IMG/VR virus record: IMGVR_UViG_3300043429_000330 | Location: 1-29,680 of that record | Source of the DNA: a virus | Length of the DNA stretch: 29,680 nucleotides | Strand: one strand, 5' to 3' | Shown here: positions 1-7,433 of the stretch, one piece after another | Layout of the letters: every line of letters begins with the position of its first letter | Numbering within the stretch: position 1 is the first letter of the stretch | The notes under the pieces: model-generated | Database searches by the model: none | The model's input: the letters and a program-made list of their open reading frames with translations, nothing else | What the model was told of the DNA's origin: nothing | Program-made: the position numbers and the translations under genes

Positions 1-1
1 C

Positions 2-370
2 TTTAACCGTATCAGAGAAATCAACCCTCAGATAAACACTGTTCTTATTCTTGGAGCAACATTCAAGAAGGGTTGTGATGATACTCGCAACAGTCTATCA
101 TTCAAGATGCGTAAGGTATGTAAGAAGAACGGTGTCGAAGCATATATGGTTGATCCGTTGACCGAGATTGCTGATCAGATATTCCCTACAGAAGAAGTAT
201 ATGATGCGGTGATTGTAATGACACCACACGACGAGTTTATGGATGGTAATGGAATGGCATATAACATTTCACTATTCAGAAAAGATTGTATCATTGCTGA
301 CCTCTGGAAGATGTTTCCAGAAAGTAAACTAAGTAATACAGGCATTTATAAAGTTGGAGATATGCTATGA
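2..370 (+). CDS. Nucleotide-sugar (UDP-glucose type) dehydrogenase, C-terminal part
   Basis: The frame is open from the window edge, so only the last 122 or so residues are present. The visible part starts in the UDP-binding C-terminal domain of the UDP-glucose/GDP-mannose dehydrogenase family. The segment GATFKKGCDDTRNSLSFKM matches the family signature GxTFKxxxDDxRxSP, and a Rossmann-like stretch with YDAVIVMTPHDEF follows. These enzymes oxidise a UDP-hexose to a UDP-uronic acid with two NAD+. The stop codon overlaps the next start (ATGA), and two sugar epimerase-type genes follow, which supports a nucleotide-sugar operon. The catalytic Cys and NAD domain lie outside the window, so activity and exact substrate cannot be judged. 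Confidence 0.85.
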   Translation, partial: FNRIREINPQINTVLILGATFKKGCDDTRNSLSFKMRKVCKKNGVEAYMVDPLTEIADQIFPTEEVYDAVIVMTPHDEFMDGNGMAYNISLFRKDCIIADLWKMFPESKLSNTGIYKVGDML

Positions 371-1365
371 AAGTTTTGGTGACAGGTAGTGAAGGTTCAC
401 TAATGCAGGCGGTCATTCCGCTGCTACTAAAGAAGAAGTATGTTGTATATGGAGTAGACAATCTTGCACGATATGGTGCCAGACTTGGTATCGCTGGTGA
501 TGATTATACCTTTATCAAGTGTGATCTTACAGACGGACTTAGTGTCAATCGTCTTGTTGAACAGGTAAAGCCAGACTATATCATTCAGGCCGCTGCTACA
601 ATCTATGGTGTTGGTGGCTTTAACAAGTATTGTGGTGAAATGTATAAGGACATTACACTACATGATAACGTCCTTCGGGCCGCCGTAGCACACAATGTTA
701 AGAAGGTCATTTACATTTCATCATCTATGGTCTATGAGAACTGTCCTCAGGAACTTGCTTATCCAGTTGGTGAAGATATTGTCGATAGCAACCCAGCACC
801 ATACACCGATTACGGTCTATCTAAGTTTGTTGGCGAACGTGTGTCTAAGGCATATCTCAAGCAGCATGGTCTAAAATACACCATCTGGCGTCCATTCAAC
901 ATCATTACTCCATATGAGAAGTCAGAGTCGGAGGAAGTCGGTATCTCTCATGTCTTTGCTGACTACATCAAGAATATTGTAATTGATAAGAAGAAGCCGC
1001 TACCAATTCTCGGTGATGGCTTTCAGGTTCGTTGCTTCACATGGATCGACGAAGTTGCTGCTGCTATTGCCGATCATTCGTTCTCTGAAAAGACTGATAA
1101 CGAGACCTACAATCTTGGTAACCAAGAGCCAATCTCAATGCGTGTCTTGGCTGAAAAGATCAAAGACATTGCTGCTAATGAGTTTAAACTCCTTGATGAT
1201 TACTTCCTGCTATATGATAGCATTGGTGATTATCAGAACGATGTCCGTGTCCGTATTCCAAACGTTGACAAGGCTAAGAACGACCTTGGTTGGGAAGCCA
1301 AGATGAAAGTAGATGATTCGGTACGTATGTGCCTTAAGTATATTGTAGAGGGAAAGCATGTCTAA
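367..1365 (+). CDS. Extended-SDR NAD-dependent epimerase/dehydratase
   Basis: 332 aa, the usual length for extended short-chain dehydrogenases acting on nucleotide sugars. Visible marks are the N-terminal Rossmann motif TGSEGSL (residues 7-13), a Ser-rich strand YISSSMVYEN, and the active-site YxxxK as YGLSK near residue 150. A C-terminal substrate domain follows. It overlaps the dehydrogenase before it by 4 bp and the GalE-like gene after it by 8 bp, so the three are probably co-translated. The family contains epimerases, dehydratases and reductases of UDP-, GDP- and dTDP-sugars. Which reaction this one performs cannot be told from motifs alone. The second glycine of the usual TGxxGxxG motif is followed by SL rather than FIG. 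Confidence 0.85.
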   Translation: MKVLVTGSEGSLMQAVIPLLLKKKYVVYGVDNLARYGARLGIAGDDYTFIKCDLTDGLSVNRLVEQVKPDYIIQAAATIYGVGGFNKYCGEMYKDITLHDNVLRAAVAHNVKKVIYISSSMVYENCPQELAYPVGEDIVDSNPAPYTDYGLSKFVGERVSKAYLKQHGLKYTIWRPFNIITPYEKSESEEVGISHVFADYIKNIVIDKKKPLPILGDGFQVRCFTWIDEVAAAIADHSFSEKTDNETYNLGNQEPISMRVLAEKIKDIAANEFKLLDDYFLLYDSIGDYQNDVRVRIPNVDKAKNDLGWEAKMKVDDSVRMCLKYIVEGKHV

Positions 1366-2305
1366 AAGATTTGTAGTCACAGGCTGTAATGGTTACATCG
1401 GCAGTCATATGTGCTATGAATTGAAAAAGGCATATCCTGATTGTTGGATACATGGGATAGATAGAAATGAAAAGCAACATCTTAGGTCTCTTTATGATAT
1501 TTTTAGTCATACTGACCTGGCTCTGGATCCCATTATACTATCTCCGTTCGAACGAGAACCAATCGATGCCATCTTCCACTTCGCAGCACTTACAAGCGTT
1601 GAAGAAGGAGAAATGTATCCATTTCAATACTATGACAACAACGTTACAGGATCAATGCGACTGATTAGAGAAGCATTGAAAGAAGGTGTGCCTAACTTTA
1701 TCTTTTCGTCAACCGCCGCTGTGTATGGTGAAAGAAAAGATTCTATGTTTGGTCACTTAAATGAAGATATGCCATTGAACGCCCATTCTGTTTACGGTAA
1801 GACTAAGCAGATGATTGAAGAAGTCCTATTAGGTACTTATGATATGGGTGTGACATGTCTTAGATACTTCAATGCATGTGGTAGAAACGTCGAAGCTGGC
1901 TTGTTTGAGGAGCATGATCCGGAAACTCACCTGATTCCTCTCTTAGTTAAGAACAAGAAGGCTATCATATATGGTGACGATTGGCCAACCAAAGACGGTA
2001 CTTGTATTCGTGATTATGTCCATGTGATCGATATCTGCCGGGCTCATATTCTGGCATATAAGAATATGGAACTCAATCGTGGTATTAGTATTTCAATCAA
2101 TATCGGAACAGGTCACGGACATTCTGTAAAGGAAGTGGTTGACAAGGTGAATGAAATCATTCATAATGGCACCATGGAGATTGTTACACAGTCACGTAGG
2201 GAAGGAGATGTGGCATATCTTGTTGCCTCTACCGACTTGGCAAACATGTACCTAAACTTTAGAGCCGAATATTCCTTGGACGATATCATAGAGAGTATGA
2301 AATGA
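1358..2305 (+). CDS. UDP-glucose 4-epimerase-like (GalE family) protein
   Basis: 315 aa. It has the full extended-SDR signature: TGCNGYIGSH near residue 8, FHFAALTSV, SSTAAVYGE, and the catalytic YGKTK (YxxxK) around residue 146. The GalE-typical stretch LRYFNACG and the motif TCIRDYVHVIDICRAH follow. GalE interconverts UDP-glucose and UDP-galactose (or the N-acetyl forms) using bound NAD+. It sits third in the nucleotide-sugar operon, overlaps its neighbours, and probably supplies sugar donors for glycan or DNA modification. It is somewhat shorter than the 338 aa E. coli enzyme. Epimerase identity is likely, but the exact sugar is uncertain. Confidence 0.88.
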   Translation: MSKRFVVTGCNGYIGSHMCYELKKAYPDCWIHGIDRNEKQHLRSLYDIFSHTDLALDPIILSPFEREPIDAIFHFAALTSVEEGEMYPFQYYDNNVTGSMRLIREALKEGVPNFIFSSTAAVYGERKDSMFGHLNEDMPLNAHSVYGKTKQMIEEVLLGTYDMGVTCLRYFNACGRNVEAGLFEEHDPETHLIPLLVKNKKAIIYGDDWPTKDGTCIRDYVHVIDICRAHILAYKNMELNRGISISINIGTGHGHSVKEVVDKVNEIIHNGTMEIVTQSRREGDVAYLVASTDLANMYLNFRAEYSLDDIIESMK

Positions 2306-2529
2306 ATAAGTGGGAAGAACTACGAAAACTATTGAAGGCTGACATTTCACATGTTGTCCATTACTCTAACGATAAGTATTATGAGCATGGTGTAACCAAG
2401 CGTTATCTTGAATATATGGATTACTTGGAGAAGAAAGAGAAGGAAAAGGGCTTTCTGTTCACCGATATTCCAGACTTTGATAAAGAGCAATGGGACAAGA
2501 TGCTCAAGAACCTTGAAGGACTCTCATGA
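2302..2529 (+). CDS. Small conserved-looking hypothetical protein
   Basis: 75 aa, strongly charged and Lys/Tyr-rich (for example MDYLEKKEKEKGFLF), with no signal peptide, membrane segment or Cys motif. I do not recognise the family. It is joined by ATGA overlaps to the GalE-like gene before it and the 2OG oxygenase after it, so it is almost certainly translated with them. It may be a small partner of the glycan or oxidation enzymes, but nothing in the sequence shows this. Confidence 0.7.
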   Translation: MNKWEELRKLLKADISHVVHYSNDKYYEHGVTKRYLEYMDYLEKKEKEKGFLFTDIPDFDKEQWDKMLKNLEGLS

Positions 2530-3158
2530 ACCTTAGTCCAGAATCCTTTCCAACATCAGGTTATGTGGTGATGGATTTTAATGAACAGGAACTGGCACCT
2601 ATCAAAGAGGAAGTAGAATACATTAAGAACAATGAAACATTGGCTACGAAGATCAATGAAACATTGGCTGGTCATCTAAAGAAAGAATATCTATTAGGGA
2701 AAAGCAAGTCATACTTACAAGACCTGCTAATGCCTGTAATAGACAAGTATGTTGATAGCTTTGGCTTTCCAATCTATGTCAATAACATTCTTTCTAATGA
2801 TGCTCCATATTATCTTGATACAGCATGGGTGAACTTTCAACAAAAGCATGAGTTCAATCCTCTACATGAACATTCTGGTATTTTCAGTTTTGTTATATGG
2901 TTGAGAGTTCCATATGGTGAAGAAGAAAGAGAAGTGTTTAGTGACTTGAAAGCACAGAATACAAGGAATGGGTGCTTTGAGTTTGTTCATGCTGATAGTT
3001 TTGGTCTACCACGGATCAAGAGTGTCTTTGCTGATAGATCATATGAGGGTAAAGGTCTGTTCTTTCCAAGTATGATCAAACATTGTGTCAATCCATTCTA
3101 TTCATCAGATGACTATAGAATAAGCATATCAGGCAACATCAAATTGAGGGTAAGATAA
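2526..3158 (+). CDS. Putative 2OG-Fe(II) oxygenase (phage type)
   Basis: 210 aa. The pattern resembles the putative 2OG-Fe(II) oxygenase family common in T4-like phages (2OG-FeII_Oxy_5 type). It has a WVNFQ strand, the metal-binding segment NPLHEHSG with His114 and His116, a distal His186 in IKHCVNP, and the 2OG-binding Arg198 in DDYRISISGNI. Such enzymes use Fe(II), O2 and 2-oxoglutarate to hydroxylate or otherwise oxidise a substrate. It overlaps its neighbours by 4 bp upstream and by the A of TAATG downstream, placing it between sugar enzymes and an acyl-CoA dehydrogenase. Substrate unknown. It does not share the HxD pattern of the other two 2OG oxygenases in the window, so it is a separate lineage. 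Confidence 0.78.
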   Translation: MNLSPESFPTSGYVVMDFNEQELAPIKEEVEYIKNNETLATKINETLAGHLKKEYLLGKSKSYLQDLLMPVIDKYVDSFGFPIYVNNILSNDAPYYLDTAWVNFQQKHEFNPLHEHSGIFSFVIWLRVPYGEEEREVFSDLKAQNTRNGCFEFVHADSFGLPRIKSVFADRSYEGKGLFFPSMIKHCVNPFYSSDDYRISISGNIKLRVR

Positions 3159-4951
3159 TGCAGTATAAAGCACCAGTAGATTCCACACTATTCCTTCTTC
3201 GTGATGTTCTTAAGTTTGACAATGAACTAACCGAGCCAATCCTAACAGAAATAGCAAAACTATCAGAAGAAACTATCGCACCAACTAATGCGATTGGTGA
3301 TATTGAAGGCTGTAAGTATGTCAAAGAAGAAAACAAAGTTAAAACTCCAGAAGCGTTCAAAGAACCGTATAAAGCGTTTGCCGAAGGAGGCTGGATTGGT
3401 CTTTCGGTTCCTGAACGGTTTGGTGGTCAGGGCTTACCTTTTACACTTGCGGTTGCAGCGAACGAGTTTGTATCCAGTTCTAACATGGCTTGGTCTCTTT
3501 TTCCTGGCATTACACGTGGTGCTATTCAAGCACTCATAGTTTCTGGTTCAGACGCACAGAAAGAAACATTCATTCCACCAATGGTGCGTGGTGAATGGAC
3601 AGGAACAATGTGTCTAACAGAACCACATTGCGGTACTGATCTTGGATTGCTAAAGACTAAAGCAGTAGACAAGCAAAACGGATCATATGAGATTACTGGA
3701 CAGAAGATTTACATTTCTGGTGGTGAACATGATCTAACAAAGAATATTCTACACCTCGTTCTCGCCCGTGTGGAAGGCGATCCAGAAGGTGTCAAAGGTA
3801 TTAGTTTGTTTGCTGTGCCAAAGGTTTTGCCTGACTTCTCACGCAACAAAGTCTTTGCTGGTTCTATTGAAGAAAAGATGGGCATTCATGGATCACCAAC
3901 CTGTGTTATGAACTTTGATGGTGCTACAGGATTTCTTGTGGGCGAACGTTGCCGTGGTCTCCAGGGTATGTTTATTATGATGAATGAACTTAGATTAGGC
4001 TGTGCTATTCACGGTCTATCACAATCGGAGCTTGCGTTTCAAAATGCCTTACAATATGCCAAAGACAGAATCCAGAGTAAGAGTGCCGTCGATCTTAGCG
4101 GTCCTAGTGTCGCTATTCTTTCACATCCTGATATTAGGCGTATGCTTATGGATGTTCGCTGCATTAATGAAGCTGCCCGTCTATTAGTATTAGAAGCAGC
4201 CACATTAGTTGATAAGATTGAAGAAACAAAAAGAATAGCAAAATATAATGAAAAAGAATATAATTATCTAAAAACCAGTCTTGATGCTTCACCGCCCAAG
4301 TTAGATACTTCTTCATGGGTAGGACCTGACATAGAAAGAGCAATAGAAGAAGCGGAAGATCGTCTTGGTCTTATGACTCCAGTTCTTAAAGGTGTTATTA
4401 CTGACTATGGTGTTGAGAACGCTATCAAGATGCAGCAGGTATGGGGTGGTCATGGTTATGTCCGTGACAATGGCATGGAACAAATCGTAAGAGACGCCAG
4501 AATCGCCATGATCTATGAAGGTGCTAATGGTATTCAGGCACTTGATCTTGTTGGTCGTAAGTTGCCAAAGAACATGGGTCGTGCTGTTATGCGTTTCTTC
4601 AAAGACACTGAAACGTTCCTAACAAGTTCTTATGAACACGATATCAACCATATCGTGCAGCCAATGGCACTGGCTATTGATGAACTAAAGCAAGCAACAG
4701 AATGGTTAGCAGCGAACGGTATGAAGAATCCAAACGATGCTGGTGCAGCAAGTTATCCATATATGAAAATGTTTGGATTGGTTTTGTTAGGGTTGGCACA
4801 TATTCGTATCTGCCTTGCTACTGACGACAAAGCAAGACATACTACCGCAACTTATTTTATGGAGAATGTCTTGCCAGAATCCAGTTTCTTACTGAAAAAG
4901 ATACGTCAGGGATCATCAACAATGATGGCACTAACTCCAGACGAGTTCTGA
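3158..4951 (+). CDS. Acyl-CoA dehydrogenase, DmdC-like, full length
   Basis: 597 aa, the length of the large bacterial acyl-CoA dehydrogenases related to DmdC (3-methylmercaptopropionyl-CoA dehydrogenase) rather than the 380 aa mitochondrial type. Family-typical stretches are all present: SVPERFGGQGLP near 83, GEWTGTMCLTEPHCGTDLG near 145, ITGQKIYISGGEHDLT near 179, EKMGIHGSPTCVM near 239 and QQVWGGHGYVRDNGMEQ near 426. IYEGANGIQALDL contains the expected catalytic Glu454. A C-terminal helical extension ends in TMMALTPDEF. The gene therefore looks functional: it would oxidise an acyl-CoA to the 2-enoyl-CoA using FAD. A charged, poorly conserved insert lies around 353-400. Its start overlaps the stop of the 2OG oxygenase. 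The last 46 bp are also the end of a convergent HNH gene. An acyl-CoA dehydrogenase is very unusual for a phage. Confidence 0.93.
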   Translation: MQYKAPVDSTLFLLRDVLKFDNELTEPILTEIAKLSEETIAPTNAIGDIEGCKYVKEENKVKTPEAFKEPYKAFAEGGWIGLSVPERFGGQGLPFTLAVAANEFVSSSNMAWSLFPGITRGAIQALIVSGSDAQKETFIPPMVRGEWTGTMCLTEPHCGTDLGLLKTKAVDKQNGSYEITGQKIYISGGEHDLTKNILHLVLARVEGDPEGVKGISLFAVPKVLPDFSRNKVFAGSIEEKMGIHGSPTCVMNFDGATGFLVGERCRGLQGMFIMMNELRLGCAIHGLSQSELAFQNALQYAKDRIQSKSAVDLSGPSVAILSHPDIRRMLMDVRCINEAARLLVLEAATLVDKIEETKRIAKYNEKEYNYLKTSLDASPPKLDTSSWVGPDIERAIEEAEDRLGLMTPVLKGVITDYGVENAIKMQQVWGGHGYVRDNGMEQIVRDARIAMIYEGANGIQALDLVGRKLPKNMGRAVMRFFKDTETFLTSSYEHDINHIVQPMALAIDELKQATEWLAANGMKNPNDAGAASYPYMKMFGLVLLGLAHIRICLATDDKARHTTATYFMENVLPESSFLLKKIRQGSSTMMALTPDEF

Positions 4952-5601
4952 TGTTGTTTGGAGTTTAGATGCTGATCCCAGTTGTGTTGTCCTCTTATAT
5001 CACGATTACAACATGAGCAATGAAACACAGGAGCAGTTTGGAAATACTTCTTTCGTCTTTCCGACTGCTCTTGTCTCTTTTTAGGATCAGACCATGTTTC
5101 TTTATGCTTCTTTGATAATGCTTCTCTTTTGGCAGTATCGGACCAAATCTTTGAACTTATCTTTGATCTTTCCTCCAAGTATTCAGGAGAGTTTCTAATG
5201 GCCACCATATTATCACGAAACTCTGGATCATCCCATTGTCTTTTTAGATTGTCTGACCTTAGTTTTCTTATCTCAGGAGCGTTATTGATTTCTAACATTC
5301 TGGCATAGTATTCAGGATCAGACCATCTTTCATTATTCAACTTGGTGGCAAAGTCAGAGATTTCTTGTTGGGACATTTTGAGTTTTTGAGATATTCTCAA
5401 ACAAGCGTATGTGTCGTTCTGGGAATAATGGATATCATAGTGTTCCTGTATAGAAACACACTGGAGATTATCTATATGATTATTGGAATGATTACCGTCA
5501 ATGTGATGGATTTCATACGATCTTCCTTGTTCGTCTTTAGGAATAGGACCGTTGAAATGTTCCCAGATTTTGCGATAGTTGGTTGTAGTATAAATATCCA
5601 T
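4906..5601 (-). CDS. HNH homing endonuclease with WxDPE repeats and C2H2 finger
   Basis: 231 aa on the minus strand. The N-terminal HNH core reads EIHHIDGNHSNNHIDNLQ followed by HYDIHY, the typical ββα-metal nuclease signature. Four repeats beginning with a Trp-Asp motif (RWSDPEYY, QWDDPEFR, IWSDTAKR, TWSDPKKR) follow between about residues 90 and 190. They resemble the small helical DNA-binding repeats of phage homing endonucleases. The C-terminus carries a Cys2His2-type zinc finger (CSCCNRD, then HLNSKQH). A strong RBS, GGAGGT, lies 5 nt before the ATG. The gene runs against the operon, and its 3' end overlaps the last 46 bp of the acyl-CoA dehydrogenase. It is most likely a free-standing selfish element. 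Confidence 0.9.
   Translation of the reverse strand: MDIYTTTNYRKIWEHFNGPIPKDEQGRSYEIHHIDGNHSNNHIDNLQCVSIQEHYDIHYSQNDTYACLRISQKLKMSQQEISDFATKLNNERWSDPEYYARMLEINNAPEIRKLRSDNLKRQWDDPEFRDNMVAIRNSPEYLEERSKISSKIWSDTAKREALSKKHKETWSDPKKRQEQSERRKKYFQTAPVFHCSCCNRDIRGQHNWDQHLNSKQHQNSSGVSAIIVDDP
5589..5596 (+). promoter_or_regulatory. Possible T4-type late promoter box TATAAATA
   Basis: The exact T4 late-promoter -10 word TATAAATA lies on the plus strand, inside the first codons of the minus-strand HNH gene and about 95 bp before the start of the next plus-strand gene (5684). It would restart transcription after the inserted HNH gene. A single 8-bp match in AT-rich DNA can occur by chance, and I found no second clean copy in the window. 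Confidence 0.3.
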
Positions 5602-5683
5602 GCTGGACCTCCGATCAGGTTTAGAGTAGGTGAGGATTCCCGTCCTGCGACCTACACTTCTATTTAGTATTCCGAGGTTTTTG

Positions 5684-5824
5684 ATGAAATCGTGGAAAGA
5701 ACTTGACTTCCGAGAACAGATGGTGTATATTAGACAGGCTGAGTATCTACAGGAAAAAGGATACTTTCCTGGAATAGATCCTTTCGTGGTTGCGGAAATG
5801 TTGTATAGGAAAAGAAATAAGTGA
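5684..5824 (+). CDS. Small hypothetical protein
   Basis: 46 aa, rich in aromatic and charged residues (EYLQEKGYFPGIDPFVVAEM), with no known motif. The ATG at 5684 is chosen over the upstream in-frame start at 5630 because GAGG lies at a proper distance before it and the extra N-terminus looks non-coding. The stop overlaps the next start (TGATGA). It is the first gene after the HNH insertion. Confidence 0.6.
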   Translation: MKSWKELDFREQMVYIRQAEYLQEKGYFPGIDPFVVAEMLYRKRNK

Positions 5825-6192
5825 TGACTAACGACCTGATTGAAGTGTTGCGAGGCATGGGCGACTATGGCTACGCATATGGCAATGAAGCAGCCGACGC
5901 ATTAGAGGCGAAAGATGAACAGATTGCTAAACTTGAATATGAACTCAAAACTACGAAACATAACCACAATGAATGGCTAAAGACACTTGACGTAAAAATA
6001 GTTGATAAACAAACTGCTATTATTGCAGAACTTATTGAGGCGCTAACTCCCTTCGCTATGGCCGCTGATGATATAGAAGATAATCATGTTTCCGGCAATA
6101 TATGGGAAAGTCCTGCTGCTATAAACATTAGCGTTGATGATTTGATGAAAGCAAAAGAAATCGTAAGGAAATATAATGACGGATTATTATAA
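5824..6192 (+). CDS. Hypothetical protein with central coiled coil
   Basis: 122 aa. The N-terminus (DLIEVLRGMGDYGYAYGNEA) and the segment ADALEAKDEQIAKLEYEL resemble the Ead/Ea22-like accessory proteins of many phages, where a variable head is followed by a short coiled coil. A second amphipathic section, AELIEALTPFAMAADDIED, follows. The ATG at 5824 overlaps the preceding stop and has AGGAAAAG upstream; the GTG at 5821 is a less likely start. Function unknown. Confidence 0.65.
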   Translation: MTNDLIEVLRGMGDYGYAYGNEAADALEAKDEQIAKLEYELKTTKHNHNEWLKTLDVKIVDKQTAIIAELIEALTPFAMAADDIEDNHVSGNIWESPAAINISVDDLMKAKEIVRKYNDGLL

Positions 6193-6373
6193 AGACTACG
6201 ATGATACAGAACATTATAAAGAAAGAGTAAGGATTGAATCCAAAGAGAACGAAAGAAAACTATCTTTGGGGTATGTAGAAATACCCTCTCAGATAAGACC
6301 TTTCTTTGGAAATCAGAAATGGATTCATAAAGATTATTTAGATATCCTTAGAGATTGGGTGAAAAATGACTGA
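6176..6373 (+). CDS. Small hypothetical protein
   Basis: 65 aa, very polar (YKDYDDTEHYKERVRIESKE), ending in a Trp/Asp-rich tail. No recognised family. It overlaps the gene before it by 17 bp, has AAGGA 6 nt upstream, and overlaps the mini-gene after it by 8 bp, so it belongs to the same transcript. Confidence 0.6.
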   Translation: MTDYYKDYDDTEHYKERVRIESKENERKLSLGYVEIPSQIRPFFGNQKWIHKDYLDILRDWVKND

Positions 6374-6491
6374 CGATAAGGACAGACACAATACCGCAGA
6401 ATACTTTATGAACCGTATTCTACCAGAAACAAGTATGCTATTGAAGCGTATGCGTTTTGGAAGTGAGACGATGATGAAGGCGGAACTATAA
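6366..6491 (+). CDS. Mini-gene homologous to the acyl-CoA dehydrogenase C-terminus
   Basis: 41 aa. It aligns without gaps to the last part of the acyl-CoA dehydrogenase encoded at 3158-4951: TDDKDRHNTAEYFM here against TDDKARHTTATYFM there, followed by LPET/LPES and a shared TMM near the end. By my manual count about 24 of 38 aligned residues are identical. It has its own ATG inside the previous gene and a stop that overlaps the next start (TAATG), so it may be translated. It could be a relic of a second dehydrogenase, or a 3' fragment displaced by the HNH insertion. It holds no catalytic residue. Confidence 0.75.
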   Translation: MTDDKDRHNTAEYFMNRILPETSMLLKRMRFGSETMMKAEL

Positions 6492-6670
6492 TGGCACAGT
6501 TACAAATTGATCCAGATAAACTTGAAGTTGGTGATATGATTTTGGTTGAAGGATTTGTTGTTGGATTTACAGAAGATCCAAGCACATTTGCACCTGAGGC
6601 GATTATTGACTTTGGAACACTTAAACCAGCAAATGTCAAATATACAAGGATTAGAGAAATCCTAAAATGA
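6491..6670 (+). CDS. Small hypothetical protein
   Basis: 59 aa with a β-rich look: alternating hydrophobics in LEVGDMILVEGFVVGF, then DFGTLKPANVKYTRI. No recognised family. The start overlaps the preceding stop (TAATG) and the stop overlaps the next start (ATGA), so the reading frame is well supported by context. Confidence 0.6.
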   Translation: MAQLQIDPDKLEVGDMILVEGFVVGFTEDPSTFAPEAIIDFGTLKPANVKYTRIREILK

Positions 6671-6858
6671 AAACAATCACACAGTCTGAATACAACAAAC
6701 TGTTTGATGATTATATAAAAGAACAAAAGTTCGACGGTGGAGATCGGGACAGATGGTATTCTAACCATGTTATCAAGTTTTTCAAGATGACAACGGAAGA
6801 TACAGATATCCGTCCTGGTTTTCACGTAAATGAAGTAGGCGAGAGAGTAGATGAATGA
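6667..6858 (+). CDS. Small hypothetical protein
   Basis: 63 aa, polar, with the segments SEYNKLFDDYIKEQKFDGGD and FKMTTEDTDIRPGFHV. No recognised family and no membrane segment. Linked by overlaps to the genes on both sides (ATGA upstream, 8 bp downstream). Confidence 0.6.
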   Translation: MKTITQSEYNKLFDDYIKEQKFDGGDRDRWYSNHVIKFFKMTTEDTDIRPGFHVNEVGERVDE

Positions 6859-7093
6859 CCACGACGAAATAATCAAGCAACTACACGAGTTAGCAGATTG
6901 GATCGAAAAGAACAATCATGTTCAATGTATGTCTGTTCCTCGTAAGGCTGCCTATCTCATTACAGCATTGCAGGCTGATTATGATAGATTGTGGTTGCTT
7001 AACAACAAGCGTGACGTTTATCTGACGGACTATATCAATCGAGTCGTTGGTTTCATAAGACTCCAGTGGTATCTTTTTAGAAAGAAAAAGTAA
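6851..7093 (+). CDS. Small hypothetical protein
   Basis: 80 aa, helical, with two Cys-free amphipathic segments (EIIKQLHELADWIEKNN and LITALQADYDRLWLLNN) and a basic tail FRKKK. It resembles the short helical accessory proteins common in T4-like phages, but no function can be named. Co-directional and overlapping with the previous gene. Confidence 0.6.
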   Translation: MNDHDEIIKQLHELADWIEKNNHVQCMSVPRKAAYLITALQADYDRLWLLNNKRDVYLTDYINRVVGFIRLQWYLFRKKK

Positions 7094-7096
7094 TGT

Positions 7097-7354
7097 ATGA
7101 TGAAATATTTGACCTTGATCTTAACTCTGGTATCCCACACGGCTAATGCACAAGTGCCAATGACTACTGATAATCGTTCACTCGGTCCTGGCACATATGA
7201 AGAAAGTATGGCACAAATCAACGGTGCTTCACCTCCATCTGGTGGTTATACAAAAGGATGGCAATCATCAAGACCTGGCACAAGTGTGTCATATGGTGGT
7301 GCCACAGGAACTGTTCCTCTTCCTAATAACATGGCAGAAGTTCCTGATGAATGA
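7097..7354 (+). CDS. Small secreted protein
   Basis: 85 aa. A short signal peptide, MMKYLTLILTLVSHTANA, with a probable cleavage after ANA is followed by a low-complexity, Gly/Ser/Pro/Thr-rich mature part without Cys. It would be exported to the periplasm. No known family. It starts 3 nt after the previous stop. Several other small exported proteins occur further on (10244, 10528, 28924). Confidence 0.65.
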   Translation: MMKYLTLILTLVSHTANAQVPMTTDNRSLGPGTYEESMAQINGASPPSGGYTKGWQSSRPGTSVSYGGATGTVPLPNNMAEVPDE

Positions 7355-7380
7355 CAACAAGGTGTGACAATATGTCGCAC

Positions 7381-7409
7381 TTGACAAACCTCAAATAAGC
7401 CTGTATAAT
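7381..7409 (+). promoter_or_regulatory. sigma70-type promoter
   Basis: TTGACA at 7381-7386, a 17-nt spacer and TATAAT at 7404-7409 give a full consensus host promoter. Transcription would begin near 7416, just before the RBS GGGGG and the ATG at 7434. This is typical of a strong early phage promoter. Confidence 0.85.
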
Positions 7410-7433
7410 GGTTTCAGTTTTATGGGGGTTTAC

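Noticed and set aside
983-1306. 107-aa ORF in another frame of the epimerase gene
   Set aside because: It is the +1 shadow of a well-supported SDR gene, with low-complexity Arg/Ser/Leu composition and no RBS.
6406-6915. 169-aa minus-strand ORF
   Set aside because: It covers several well-linked plus-strand small genes and has the Ser/Ile/Phe-rich composition of an antisense shadow.
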